Source of the DNA: Acidobacteriota bacterium
Lineage (GTDB): Bacteria; Acidobacteriota; Blastocatellia; UBA7656
Length of the DNA stretch: 64,000 nt
NCBI GenBank assembly: GCA_038040445.1
Contig: JBBPIG010000001.1
Coordinates: 216,402 to 280,401 of the forward strand
Direction of reading: 5' to 3'
Part shown: positions 52,381-63,237 of the stretch, piece after piece
Layout of the letters: the number at the start of each line of letters is the position of its first letter
Numbering within the stretch: the first letter of the stretch is position 1
Notes under the pieces: model-generated
Database searches by the model: none
What the model saw: only the letters and a program-made list of their open reading frames with translations
What the model was told of the DNA's origin: nothing
Position numbers and translations under genes: made by a program

Positions 52381-53142
52381 ATGAAATACATCCTGCGTCA
52401 GTTGCTAGACTATTCTTTCCTATTACTGAAGCATTGGTTTTTGTGGGTAGTTCTAGCTATGGACGTCCTTGCCATAATCATAGCGCTTATCGTTCCGTCA
52501 TTCGTGGTTCCCCGCCAAGCACTAGTAGGATTGTCCCTGCTTGGTCTGTTTTGGGCTAGTTTTCAGGTTTTTCAGCACGTAGTCGCACAGATACCGAACT
52601 ATCCGCATCAGCCACCGCCAAGACCATCGCTCAGCGTTGAATTGATTGAAGGGAGCGAATACTCCATTTCTCTGTCGCGGGATGGAGCCAGACAGCGATT
52701 ACCAAACTTCAGAATAACGTTGCACTGTCGAATCGCTAACATGGGCTCTGTTAGAGTACACACTCTTTCAATTTATGCCTCAACAGTCGGTAGTGACTTA
52801 CCTTGGGGTGATCAATCCTCTCGGCCGTTGGATACGGAAGGCAGGCTTCTTACAATGCCGCGCTGGCTTAGCCCGGGCGAACCTCCACTATGTTGCGATT
52901 TGGTGGTGGATGTGTCGCCACCGACCGCTCATAATGATGCGCAATTCGCTAATGAATTAGCGTGGATTGGGGATTCCCCGATAAAGGTCACGGTACAAGT
53001 TGAAACGCAGGGTCAAGCGACACCTACAATCACGTTCAGGGCTAAAGCCGAGATACCCGTTCGACCCATAAAGGGCGCGTACTTGGAGTACTGGAAAAAT
53101 CACAACTATGTGGACCTTTTGAATCTGGCAGAAGGGCACTAG
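52381..53142 (+). CDS. Membrane-anchored protein of unknown function
   Basis: A ~253-residue protein with two close N-terminal membrane helices (about 16-40 and 43-62: FLWVVLAMDVLAIIIALIVP, LVGLSLLGLFWASFQVF), a proline-rich linker (YPHQPPPRPSL) and a ~180-residue beta-rich domain with GSVRVHTLSIYAS, LSPGEPPLCCDLVVDVS and FRAKAEIPVRPIKGA. The GC content is lower than its neighbours, and it sits with a second small gene between minus-strand genes, so recent acquisition is possible. No family was recognised. An in-frame TTG at 52369 could also be the start. Confidence 0.62.
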   Translation: MKYILRQLLDYSFLLLKHWFLWVVLAMDVLAIIIALIVPSFVVPRQALVGLSLLGLFWASFQVFQHVVAQIPNYPHQPPPRPSLSVELIEGSEYSISLSRDGARQRLPNFRITLHCRIANMGSVRVHTLSIYASTVGSDLPWGDQSSRPLDTEGRLLTMPRWLSPGEPPLCCDLVVDVSPPTAHNDAQFANELAWIGDSPIKVTVQVETQGQATPTITFRAKAEIPVRPIKGAYLEYWKNHNYVDLLNLAEGH

Positions 53143-53164
53143 GATTTGCAACGAGGGAGAACAA

Positions 53165-53476
53165 ATGGATAACGCAAAGGATATAGAAGCGCGCGAAATT
53201 TATGCACAATCGATTAATCTTGTTGATAAGGAGGGCAGGCTTCGCGCAGCATTCGATGTTAATGACGACGGATCAGTAGACCTTGTGTTCTATCACTATA
53301 AAGAGAACCAACGACATGGCGGAGGGCGCCTTTCAATCGAGATGTCCGCGGATGGGAATCCTAGTATCTATCTAAACAATGATAAGTCTCGTGTTTCGAT
53401 TCGAATGCCGAAAGACCAAGATCCGACGATAGAGCTGTTTAACGAGCAAGGCAGGATTTGGTCGAGCGATGATTAG
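53165..53476 (+). CDS. Small soluble beta-repeat protein of unknown function
   Basis: A 103-residue hydrophilic protein. It consists of short strand-turn units: INLVDKEGRLRAAFDVNDDG, GGRLSIEMSADGNPSIYLN, SRVSIRMPKDQDPTIELFNE and QGRIWSS. The pattern resembles repeats of small beta-solenoid proteins. AGGGAGAACAA before the ATG is a good ribosome-binding site and it starts 22 bases after the membrane protein, so the two form a small operon. Function unknown. Confidence 0.65.
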   Translation: MDNAKDIEAREIYAQSINLVDKEGRLRAAFDVNDDGSVDLVFYHYKENQRHGGGRLSIEMSADGNPSIYLNNDKSRVSIRMPKDQDPTIELFNEQGRIWSSDD

Positions 53477-53478
53477 TC

Positions 53479-54432
53479 TTAGGGCACATAACTCAATTGA
53501 TAAATCTCCTGGTCTCCCTTGCGTTCAATTCTAAGCTTATTCTCGGCCACCGCGTAGTCGAGATGAGCTACCGTCTCCGAAAGCGCAAGAAAGCGATGAT
53601 AACTGCGCGGATCAGGGAACAACAGCATCGAAGTCTCCCAGGCCGTAGCTCCGTTCTTCGGGAGCAGACCCAGAAGCTTCGTCTGGCGTGCTTTGGTGAA
53701 GCGATACATCCGATGAAAGTGCTCATCGTAATCGGTCACGTCATCGCCGTGGCCGCCTTTCAACACCGTCGGCGCGAGCGTGCGAATGCGGGCGAGCGAT
53801 ACAAGATATTCTCCGAGCGATTGAAATCGCCGCTTCGCATCGATTGGATCCGGGCTTAGCACCGGATTGGGGGTGATCGTCTTCAGCACCGTGTCCGACG
53901 CGAACACTGTTCGGTTGCTCGTTCGAACAAGGCATATCGAACCTGGAGTATGCCCGGGCGTGTGAAGGACGATCAGACTTTCATGATCGAAGAGGATCTC
54001 GTCTTCATCCTTCAACCTCTCGACGCGCTCGAGCGGATAGGCAAAGCCCTTGAACTTCTCGTAGCCCGCTTCCATTCGATCGATCGCTTCGCGCGGAACT
54101 CCAGCCGCGGTCAGCAGCTCGCGATACGCGTGATAATCAGTCTCCGCCCCGACAGCCGGCGCGTCCCACTCGTGTATGTATGCGGTGGCGCCTGACTCTT
54201 CGACTATCAACTGCGCAAGCCCGTAGTGATCGGCGTGAGCGTGAGAGATGATGATTCGCTTGATATCCGAAAGCTTATAGCCCAGGCGGGAAAGTCCTGA
54301 CCTTAACGCTTCGAGTGAAGCGTCATCACGCGGTCCGGCGTCGATCAGCGTGAGAGGATCTTCTTCGATCAGGTAGACGTTGACGGGCCCGACATAGAAA
54401 GGCGTGGGTACACTGATTCTGTGAATCTTCAT
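53479..54432 (-). CDS. MBL-fold metallo-hydrolase
   Basis: A ~317-residue protein. The metal motifs are intact: ISHAHADHYG (HxHxDH), HTPGHTPGSICL, the Asp in VFASDTVLKT and GGHGDDVTDYDEHF. The C-terminal ~80 residues (LLGLLPKNGATAWETSML onward) form an extra winged-helix-like domain found in MBL proteins of the RNase Z/lactonase-like group. It may hydrolyse an ester, thioester or lactone. The start at 54432 (MKIHRISVPTPFYVGPVNVY) is favoured over 54450. The gene converges with the small plus-strand operon. Confidence 0.82.
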   Translation of the reverse strand: MKIHRISVPTPFYVGPVNVYLIEEDPLTLIDAGPRDDASLEALRSGLSRLGYKLSDIKRIIISHAHADHYGLAQLIVEESGATAYIHEWDAPAVGAETDYHAYRELLTAAGVPREAIDRMEAGYEKFKGFAYPLERVERLKDEDEILFDHESLIVLHTPGHTPGSICLVRTSNRTVFASDTVLKTITPNPVLSPDPIDAKRRFQSLGEYLVSLARIRTLAPTVLKGGHGDDVTDYDEHFHRMYRFTKARQTKLLGLLPKNGATAWETSMLLFPDPRSYHRFLALSETVAHLDYAVAENKLRIERKGDQEIYQLSYVP

Positions 54433-54651
54433 ATCGCGGGGCCCGGACAAGTCAACTATTGGCGTCCTTTCGTCGATATGTGAGGGTAATTAACCGCTGA
54501 TCATCGCTGACTGCGTAACGCTGATGTTCGCAGATCAGCGCGAATCAGCGAGCCGATAGGCAGCGGAAATCAGCGGTGAATCTGTCGAGCCAGGGCAGAT
54601 TCGCATCTCAGTCGATGTGAATCCGCACTGGCCCGATTCCCTGAGATCACC

Positions 54652-56436
54652 TTACAGGTTATATCTTCCCGCCTCGATGATCGAGTCCGCGATCCGCCGT
54701 CGCGCCGCAACGGTGTTGATCGGAGTGTACTTCATGTAGCGCCGAAGCACCGCAAGCATTGTGCGAAGCTCATCGCCTTCCGACATCGCGGCCAGCGCCG
54801 TCTTCGCATGCTGTTCAACTCTCGAGATCGAGTCATTGACGAAGACACGCGTAGCGTCGATGTGATTCGAGCAAGACGCCTCGCCTCGTCCGGCGATGAA
54901 CTTCTCGGTGCGAAGAATGGCGCTCTCCATGCCGTAGATCTCCATGATGATGTCGCTCGCCGCCGCAAGCACCTCTTGCTGCTCCTGCACCTTGTCGCGA
55001 TACTTCTGCGCGGCTGATCCCAGCACGGCTACCGCCGCCTTCTTCGCATTGCCGAGCGCGACTCGCTCTTGAGAGAAGACTCCTTCGGCCGGTTCTTCGG
55101 GCATCGATGGCGACAGCATCTCGTCCATCAATTTCTTAGCGGCCGCAAACAACGGCAATTCGCCCTTCACCGCGCGGCGAAGCAGTTGACCGGAGATGAT
55201 CAGCCGGTTGATTTCGTTGGTGCCTTCGTAGATACGGCTGATCCGCGAATCGCGATACGCGCGCTCGACCGGATAGTCCTTCGAGTAGCCGTTGCCGCCG
55301 AAGACCTGTACCGCTTCGTCTGCAACGTAGTCGAGCGTCTCGCTGCCTACAACCTTGATGATAGAGCACTCGACGGCGTAGTCCTCGATCGCCTTGAGCA
55401 TCTGCGCGGGATTGTCCCGGTCAATCGTCGCCAGCGAGTCTTCGATCATCCCAACCGTGCGATAAGTCATGCTGTCGGCAACGTAAGTGCGAATCGCCAT
55501 CTCCGCCAGCTTGTGCTTGATCAAGCCGAACGACGAGATCGGCACGCCGAACTGATAGCGCTGTTTGGCGTAGTCGGTCGCGATCGTCGTGAGCCGCCTC
55601 GATCCTGCAATGGTGCTTACGCCAAGCTTGAGCCTGCCGAGGTTCAAAATATTGAAAGCTATCTTGTGACCCTTCCCTATCTCGCCAAGCACGTTCTCAA
55701 CGGGCACTTGCGCTTCTTCCAGATTCACCGCGCACGTTGAGGAACCCTGCAGTCCCATCTTGTGCTCTTCGGGCGCAATTGATACTCCCGGAAATCCGCG
55801 CTCGACGATGAATGCAGTGAACTTCTCGCCGTCGACTTTAGCGAATACGATGTACACATCGGCGAAGCCGGCGTTGGTGATCCACATCTTCTGACCGTTG
55901 AGCACGTAATGCTTACCGTCTTCAGAGAGCACCGCCTTGGTCTTCGCGCCGAGCGCATCAGAGCCCGAACCCGATTCGGTCAGCGCGTAAGCGCCGATCA
56001 TCTCGGCCGTTGCAAGCTTTGGCAGATACTTCTTCTTCTGCTCCTCGGTGCCAAAGTAAACGATGGGCAGCGTGCCTATCGTCGTGTGCGCTCCGAGTGA
56101 TCCCGAAAATGATGCCTGACCCGACATGGCCTCGGAAGCAACGAGCGAGCTGAGAAGGTCCAGCCCCGCGCCGCCGTACTTTTCCGGAATGTCGATCGAC
56201 AACAGCCCCAACTCGCCGGCTTTTCTAAGCAAGCCTCTGGTCAACTCATAATCTTTCGATTCGATCTCGGCATCGAGCGGCAGGATTTCCTTCTCGGTGA
56301 ATTCGCGCGCCGTCTGCGCGATCATCTTGTGCTCGTCGCTCAGATCATCGGGGGTGAATACCTCCGAGGCGTCGTGGTCTTCAAGAATGAAGCTCCCGCC
56401 TTTTATCACTTTCTTTGTTTCTGCAACGCTAGTCAT
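54652..56436 (-). CDS. fadE: Acyl-CoA dehydrogenase FadE
   Basis: A 594-residue acyl-CoA dehydrogenase, the same length as I recall for Bacillus subtilis FadE. The dehydrogenase core is at ~30-410: KYGGAGLDLLSSLVASE, ALTESGSGSDALGAKTKAVL, KMWITNAGFADVYIVFAK, RYQFGVPISSFGLIKHKLAE and QVFGGNGYSKDYPVERAYRD, with YEGTNEINR providing the catalytic Glu. A ~170-residue C-terminal helical extension is of the very-long-chain type. It catalyses the first step of beta-oxidation on long acyl-CoAs using FAD. AGGGAGGA precedes the ATG. It is the last gene of the fad cluster. Confidence 0.92.
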   Translation of the reverse strand: MTSVAETKKVIKGGSFILEDHDASEVFTPDDLSDEHKMIAQTAREFTEKEILPLDAEIESKDYELTRGLLRKAGELGLLSIDIPEKYGGAGLDLLSSLVASEAMSGQASFSGSLGAHTTIGTLPIVYFGTEEQKKKYLPKLATAEMIGAYALTESGSGSDALGAKTKAVLSEDGKHYVLNGQKMWITNAGFADVYIVFAKVDGEKFTAFIVERGFPGVSIAPEEHKMGLQGSSTCAVNLEEAQVPVENVLGEIGKGHKIAFNILNLGRLKLGVSTIAGSRRLTTIATDYAKQRYQFGVPISSFGLIKHKLAEMAIRTYVADSMTYRTVGMIEDSLATIDRDNPAQMLKAIEDYAVECSIIKVVGSETLDYVADEAVQVFGGNGYSKDYPVERAYRDSRISRIYEGTNEINRLIISGQLLRRAVKGELPLFAAAKKLMDEMLSPSMPEEPAEGVFSQERVALGNAKKAAVAVLGSAAQKYRDKVQEQQEVLAAASDIIMEIYGMESAILRTEKFIAGRGEASCSNHIDATRVFVNDSISRVEQHAKTALAAMSEGDELRTMLAVLRRYMKYTPINTVAARRRIADSIIEAGRYNL

Positions 56437-56623
56437 TAGTTCCTCCCTTTATCATTCCCGCAATTTCATCACTGAACTGTCGGCGACAAGTCCGATCCTC
56501 GGAGGGACCGCGTCTTTGACAACCTGTGATGTCGTCAGAGTAAGACCATTGGTTCGCGCAAAGCCGCCCAAGGCGCAAAGGCCGCAAAGCTGCCGCCGCC
56601 GAGCTAACAGAAGGCGCCTGCTT

Positions 56624-57805
56624 TCATTCCATCAGTTCAAAGATTCCGGCCGCGCCCATGCCGCCGCCGACGCACATCGTCACCATCCCGTAACGCGCGT
56701 TTCGCCTTTGCATCTCCCGCAAAATCGTCGCGGTGAGCTTTGCTCCCGTGCAGCCGAGCGGGTGACCCATCGCAACAGCGCCGCCGTTCACGTTCAACTT
56801 GTCTTGATTGATGCCAAGCTCTTTCACTACCGATAGAGCCTGAGCGGCGAAAGCTTCGTTCAACTCGATCAAGTCGATTTGATCAAGCGTCAGGCCTGCG
56901 ATCTTCAACGCCTTCGGTATCGCAGCCACCGGCCCGATGCCCATGTAATCGGGATCAACACCTGCTGTAGCGTACGCGATCATTCGCGCAATCGGTTTCG
57001 CTCCAATCTCTCTTGCGCGGTCCGCTGACATCACCACCGCGGCAGCCGCGCCGTCTGACATCTGCGACGAGTTGCCCGCGGTCACCGTGCCTCGAGCGTG
57101 AAACGCGGGTCTGAGTTTTCCGAGCGCTTCCGGCGACGTATCCGCGCGCGGACCTTCATCGGTGTTGAAGACCGTTTCTTTGACTACGCGCTTCCCTTTC
57201 GCGTCGAGCTCGACTGTTCTGACCGTCAAGGGCACGACTTCATCCTTGAACTTGCCATCGTTGATTGCGGCAATTGCCTTCTGATGACTGCGATATGAGA
57301 ACTCGTCCGCTTCTTCGCGCGAAATCGAATATTTCCGCGAGAGGTTCTCGGCCGTCAGTCCCATATTCAAATAGAAATCGGGATGATTTTCGACGAGCGT
57401 AGGGTTGGGCACGATCTTGTGACCGCCCATCGGAATCAAGCTCATTGATTCAGTTCCGCCGGCTACAATGCAATCGGACCAGCCGGCCATAATGCGCTCC
57501 GCAGCGAAGGCGATGGCTTGAAGCCCCGACGAACAGAAGCGATTGATCGTAACTGCCGACGCTTCTTTCGGAATTCCCGCGAGCCACGACGCCTGACGAG
57601 CGACGTTCATTCCCTGCTCTGCTTCAGGCATCGCGCATCCGAGAATGACGTCTTCGATCATCGCAGGCTCGAGCCCGGGTGTGCGCTCGATGGCTGCTTT
57701 GATGACCGTAGCAGCCATGTCATCGGGTCTTGTGTCTTTGAGTGTTCCGCGCGGCGCTTTGCCGACGGCTGTTCTGAGTGCTGAAACTATCACTGCGTCT
57801 TTCAT
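56624..57805 (-). CDS. fadA: Acetyl-CoA acyltransferase (3-ketoacyl-CoA thiolase)
   Basis: A 393-residue thiolase with the catalytic cysteine in [16 protein letters not shown], the [18 protein letters not shown] segment, [20 protein letters not shown] with the active His and NGG, and the second cysteine in [14 protein letters not shown]. It cleaves 3-ketoacyl-CoA to acetyl-CoA and a shortened acyl-CoA, the last beta-oxidation step. Fits FadA of B. subtilis in length and order (fadN-fadA-fadE). The 187-base gap to fadE contains a GC-rich low-complexity tract (56561-56600) but no gene. Confidence 0.92.
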   Translation of the reverse strand: MKDAVIVSALRTAVGKAPRGTLKDTRPDDMAATVIKAAIERTPGLEPAMIEDVILGCAMPEAEQGMNVARQASWLAGIPKEASAVTINRFCSSGLQAIAFAAERIMAGWSDCIVAGGTESMSLIPMGGHKIVPNPTLVENHPDFYLNMGLTAENLSRKYSISREEADEFSYRSHQKAIAAINDGKFKDEVVPLTVRTVELDAKGKRVVKETVFNTDEGPRADTSPEALGKLRPAFHARGTVTAGNSSQMSDGAAAAVVMSADRAREIGAKPIARMIAYATAGVDPDYMGIGPVAAIPKALKIAGLTLDQIDLIELNEAFAAQALSVVKELGINQDKLNVNGGAVAMGHPLGCTGAKLTATILREMQRRNARYGMVTMCVGGGMGAAGIFELME

Positions 57806-57870
57806 TGTTTGAACTCCAGTTCGTCTTAGAATTCGAAGCTTGCAAGGTACAGTTTTTCAGTGGGCAGGTG

Positions 57871-58350
57871 TTAGGTCTCAACGTAGTACTCTCTAAAATA
57901 CCAATCCCCATTCTCCATGCGCGCCTCAAAATACGCCTTATCATCAATGTCCCTGCCTCTGTACCGGGCTTTCATATCCACGAAGATGAAGTATGTTTCG
58001 TTTCCTTTGTCATCTAAGGCCTTCATAATCTTGGCCAACTTCCACTTAATCGGTATGGCATTTCTGCCCTGTGCGGCCACTTCCTGATTCTTCCTTTTGA
58101 ATTCCTCTCTGCTTAGCTTTTCGCGGGTTACGCCGCTGTACCGTTGAGATAGCAATTCGTATAGCTTTTCGTAGTGATGTGTCCGCTTTAGTTCAAAATA
58201 GAGGTTTAACTTGCCAACAAACCGTTCGCGCAGTTCAGGCTGAATCACCGAAAGCCTTTTGTCGTTTCTGATCTGCGCGGATGAAGAAGTCGTAATCGTC
58301 AAAAGACACAGAAGGACAACGAACTTTACCTTGTGTTTACCTGCAGTCAT
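57871..58350 (-). CDS. Secreted protein of unknown function
   Basis: A 159-residue protein with a signal peptide (VKFVVLLCLLTITTSSSAQ, cleavage near 26). The mature part is one helix-rich then beta-rich domain: LYFELKRTHHYEKLYELLSQ, EEFKRKNQEVAAQGRNAIPI, NETYFIFVDMKARYRGRD and a C-terminal WYFREYYVET. This arrangement is like the NTF2-type (SnoaL) small domains in secreted proteins of this phylum. It interrupts the otherwise continuous fad gene order. No family assignment. Confidence 0.65.
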   Translation of the reverse strand: MTAGKHKVKFVVLLCLLTITTSSSAQIRNDKRLSVIQPELRERFVGKLNLYFELKRTHHYEKLYELLSQRYSGVTREKLSREEFKRKNQEVAAQGRNAIPIKWKLAKIMKALDDKGNETYFIFVDMKARYRGRDIDDKAYFEARMENGDWYFREYYVET

Positions 58351-58387
58351 AGGACTTCCTTCTCAAGGACTGGGATTATCCACGTCA

Positions 58388-58518
58388 CTAATTCCTCAGC
58401 GCCTTCCCGGTGTTTAGCATATGCTGTATTCACTCTTGCGTTTCTTCTCTCCGCACAGCGAAACAAACGCCTCGCGCTCGAGGTCCAACAAATACCGCGC
58501 CAACACCAGCGTCTCACG
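58388..58518 (-). pseudogene. Decayed copy of the fadN 3' end
   Basis: Read on the minus strand the stretch encodes YLLDLEREAFVSLCGEKK, then falls out of frame and ends near a stop, matching the last ~40 codons of fadN (58953-59085) with roughly 80 percent nucleotide identity by eye. It lies about 560 bases downstream of the intact fadN end. The DUF2442 gene lies between copy and original and overlaps the end of the copy slightly. It looks like the remains of a second fadN or of a local duplication. Confidence 0.7.
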
Positions 58519-58789
58519 CAGCAGGAGTCTCGTGCGCGTTGTCGCTTGTCTCGGCAATCGGCTGGCTCTCAAGGTAGAGAGTCTCATAGCTCAGATCGAG
58601 GCCGCCCGGCCACTCGACGGAACCCGCGACCACTCGCGCCGCTTGAAAAAGCGAGCGGTCTCGCAGGCGCACGAAAATGCCACGCGAGAGAAGGGGTTTC
58701 ACGTCAAATATGCGGCGCTCGCCGTTGTCGAATGAAACATCCAACTGGTAATCGTCCAGCGCACGGACGAATGTGACATGCGGATCCAT
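58514..58789 (-). CDS. DUF2442 domain protein
   Basis: A 91-residue protein whose first ~75 residues match DUF2442: FVRALDDYQLDVSFDNGERR, IFDVKPLLSRGIFVRLRD, FQAARVVAGSVEWPGGLDLS and ETLYLES. DUF2442 proteins are small and often sit beside DUF4160 or toxin-antitoxin genes, sometimes with a proposed nucleic-acid role. No DUF4160 partner lies next to it. The ATG at 58789 (MDPHVTFV) is favoured over the frame's longer start at 58873. It lies inside the fad cluster. Confidence 0.78.
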   Translation of the reverse strand: MDPHVTFVRALDDYQLDVSFDNGERRIFDVKPLLSRGIFVRLRDRSLFQAARVVAGSVEWPGGLDLSYETLYLESQPIAETSDNAHETPAA

Positions 58790-58874
58790 CGATCCTTCGA
58801 CTCCAGGGGTTCGATCTTGAACATCTCTCCGACGTCCTACCGTCATTGCTAGCCGCCGCCTTTGACTGCGCATT

Positions 58875-58891
58875 CAACTCCTACGGAGTTG
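58875..58891. repeat. Palindrome CAACTCCTACGGAGTTG
   Basis: A perfect palindrome of 17 bases around TAC. A close relative lies at 58924-58941 and a third at 19251-19265. The spacing of the first two is 49 bases. Confidence 0.6.
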
Positions 58892-58923
58892 GCCCCGTTC
58901 TCGCACCGCCGACTATGAACATG

Positions 58924-58941
58924 CAACTCCTAACGGAGTTG
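58924..58941. repeat. Palindrome CAACTCCTAACGGAGTTG
   Basis: An 18-base palindrome with the loop TAAC, 11 bases after the fadN stop codon on its downstream side. It may act as a 3'-end stabilising hairpin of the fadN message. Confidence 0.6.
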
Positions 58942-58952
58942 TTTGAAGGAGA

Positions 58953-61358
58953 TTAATTCCTCAGCGGCTTGCCAGTCTTCAGCATATGCTGAATGCGCTC
59001 TTGCGTTTTCTTCTCCCCGCACAGCGAAACGAAAGCCTCGCGTTCGAGGTCCAACAAGTACTGCTCCGACACAAGCGTCTTATGTGACAGATCGCCGCCA
59101 GTGATTATGTACGCGAGCTTCTTAGCCACGTGCGCGTCGTACTCGCTGATAAATCCGCCTCGCACCATCATGTGAACCGCCAGCTTGATCGCAGAAAGCG
59201 CCGGCGCTCCGAGCACTGGAATATCAGTGCGCGGGTGCGGCTGCGTGTAGCCCTCGCGCACCATCGCCAGCGCCGTCTGCTTCGCGTCTTCAATCAAGCG
59301 ATCGCGGTTCATCGTGATCGGATCGGTCTCGCGCAGGAAGCCAAGCTCGCGAGCTTCAACGGCTGACGTCGCCACGCGAGCCATCGCAATCGTCTCTGAA
59401 ACTTTTCTGATTCGAGGGAAAAGAACTTCATCCGGCGTTGCGTCTTCCACCGCACGCAGGAGCAACTCCTTCACGCCGCCGCCTCCGGGTATCAGTCCGA
59501 CTCCGACTTCGACCAGCCCGACATAGGCCTCAGCCGACGCGCGAGCCTTGTCGCCGTGCATCGTGATTTCACAGCCGCCGCCAAGAGCCATGCCCTGCGG
59601 CGCGACGACCACGGGCTTTGCCGAATAACGAAGATTCATATTCGCGTTTTGAAACTGCCGCACCGACATTCCGATCTCGTCCCATTCGCCTTCTTGAATA
59701 CCAAGCAGCAGCATCATTATGTTCGCGCCGACCGAGAAGTTATCAGCCTCGTTACCGATCACCAGCGCTTCAAAGTTTTCGCCGACTTCCTTTACCGAGT
59801 AGTTCATCATCGAGATTGTGTCCGCGCCGATCGCGTTCATCTTCGAATGAAACTCGAGGCAAGCCACGCCGTCTCCGATGTCGATCAGCGAAGCCGACGC
59901 GTTCTTCTTGATGACCGCACTTTGATCTTTGAGCGACTTCAGGATTAGGACGCCCGGGCGCGCGGGAACTTCCCTGTAGTCGGCCGAAGGGAAATCAAAA
60001 TAGAAGGTTCGGCCTTCGCGATGTTCATAGAAGCTCTTCTTGCCCGAATCGAGCAGCTTCTGAACAAGCGGCGGAATCTCCTGCCCTTCTTCGCGCATCT
60101 TCGCAAGCGACTTCTCAACGCCAATCACATCCCACAACTCAAACGTGCCGAGCTCGTGATTGAAGCCCCACTTCACCGCGTTATCGATGTTCACGATGTC
60201 GTCTGCGATTTCGGGAATTCGATTCGCCGTGTACGTCAAGTTGGCGCTTATGGTCTTCCACAAGAACTCGCCGACTCGATCCTTACCGTACACGAGCGTA
60301 CGGATTCTCTCGGCCGTATCTTCAATCGCCTTCGCTGCGTCAAGCGATGGAAAGCGCACTCTCTGAGCAGGCTTGTACTCCATCGTGTTGTAGTCGAGCA
60401 CCTGGTACTCGGTCTTTCCACCTTCGCCTCTTTGCTTCTTGTAGAACCCCTGCCCCGCCTTGTTGCCGGTCCAGCCGCGCTTCACCATTTCGCGCATGAA
60501 GTCGGGCGGTACAAGAGCGTCGCGCTTCTCGTCATTTGGTACTGCGGGGTAGAGGTTTTCCGCGACGTAAAGCGCAGTGTCCAGCCCGACGATGTCGGTA
60601 GTCCTGAACGACGCCGACTTCGGCCGCCCCAGGATCGGCCCAGTCATCGCGTCGACCTCTTCAATGGAGTAGCCGCCTTCCATCATCACTCGAACGGCGT
60701 TGAGCGAGCTGAAAGTCGCGATGCGGTTGGCAATGAAGTTCGGCGTGTCCTTGGCGAAGACGATTCCCTTCCCGAGCCTTCGATCGCAGAAGTCGGCGAT
60801 GAAGCTAACGACTTCAGGAAGCGTCTCTGCGGTCGGGATGACTTCGAGCAGTTTCAAGTACCGCGGCGGATTGAAGAAATGAGTGCCAAGAAAATGTTTG
60901 CGAAACCCCTCGGAAAAGCCCTCGGCCATCGCTTTAATAGGGATGCCCGAAGTATTGGAACTAATAATTGTTTCTGGCCTTCGAAAACCTTCAACTCGCG
61001 CAAGCAAATCACGCTTGATCTCGAGGTTCTCCACAACCGCTTCGATGATCCAATCTACGCCGGACACCCTCTGAAGATCATCGTCAAAGTTCCCTGTGGT
61101 AATCAGGCCGGCGAGCTTCGGTGAGAAGAAAGCAGAGGGTTTGATCTTCGTCGCCGCTTCAAGCCCCGCGTTTACTATTCGATTCCTAACCTGCTTGCTC
61201 GCGAGCGTGAGTCCGCGCGCTTCTTCTTGCTTCGTGAGTTCCTTCGGCGCGATGTCCAGCAGATGGACGTCGAGGCCGGCGTTTGCGTAGTGCGCCGCGA
61301 TCTGCGCTCCCATTGTCCCTGAACCCAGCACCGCGACTTTGTTGATCTTGTAACTCAC
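58953..61358 (-). CDS. fadN: 3-hydroxyacyl-CoA dehydrogenase/enoyl-CoA hydratase FadN
   Basis: A ~801-residue bifunctional beta-oxidation enzyme with the dehydrogenase first and the hydratase/isomerase last, the order of B. subtilis FadN (opposite to E. coli FadB). The dehydrogenase has VAVLGSGTMGAQIAAHYANA (NAD binding), HFFNPPRYLKLLEVIP and NRIATFSSLNAVRVMMEGG. The hydratase part has NFSVGANIMMLLLG, MALGGGCEITMHG and LVEVGVGLIPGGGG. It hydrates enoyl-CoA and oxidises the product. The GTG at 61358 has a perfect AAGAAGGAGA ribosome-binding site seven bases away and begins VSYKINKVAVLG; an in-frame ATG at 61406 is weaker. Confidence 0.93.
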   Translation of the reverse strand: MSYKINKVAVLGSGTMGAQIAAHYANAGLDVHLLDIAPKELTKQEEARGLTLASKQVRNRIVNAGLEAATKIKPSAFFSPKLAGLITTGNFDDDLQRVSGVDWIIEAVVENLEIKRDLLARVEGFRRPETIISSNTSGIPIKAMAEGFSEGFRKHFLGTHFFNPPRYLKLLEVIPTAETLPEVVSFIADFCDRRLGKGIVFAKDTPNFIANRIATFSSLNAVRVMMEGGYSIEEVDAMTGPILGRPKSASFRTTDIVGLDTALYVAENLYPAVPNDEKRDALVPPDFMREMVKRGWTGNKAGQGFYKKQRGEGGKTEYQVLDYNTMEYKPAQRVRFPSLDAAKAIEDTAERIRTLVYGKDRVGEFLWKTISANLTYTANRIPEIADDIVNIDNAVKWGFNHELGTFELWDVIGVEKSLAKMREEGQEIPPLVQKLLDSGKKSFYEHREGRTFYFDFPSADYREVPARPGVLILKSLKDQSAVIKKNASASLIDIGDGVACLEFHSKMNAIGADTISMMNYSVKEVGENFEALVIGNEADNFSVGANIMMLLLGIQEGEWDEIGMSVRQFQNANMNLRYSAKPVVVAPQGMALGGGCEITMHGDKARASAEAYVGLVEVGVGLIPGGGGVKELLLRAVEDATPDEVLFPRIRKVSETIAMARVATSAVEARELGFLRETDPITMNRDRLIEDAKQTALAMVREGYTQPHPRTDIPVLGAPALSAIKLAVHMMVRGGFISEYDAHVAKKLAYIITGGDLSHKTLVSEQYLLDLEREAFVSLCGEKKTQERIQHMLKTGKPLRN

Positions 61359-61410
61359 GATCCGTCTCCTTCTTGTAAGGGCACCCACGGAGGGACGCCC
61401 GTTCAAAAAC

Positions 61411-63222
<1,812 letters not shown>

Positions 63223-63237
63223 CGTCTCTCCAGTTGG

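Noticed and set aside
60021-61124. A 367-codon plus-strand open frame
   Set aside because: It lies entirely antisense to fadN, has no recognisable domain and follows the codon pattern expected from a GC-rich gene on the other strand.
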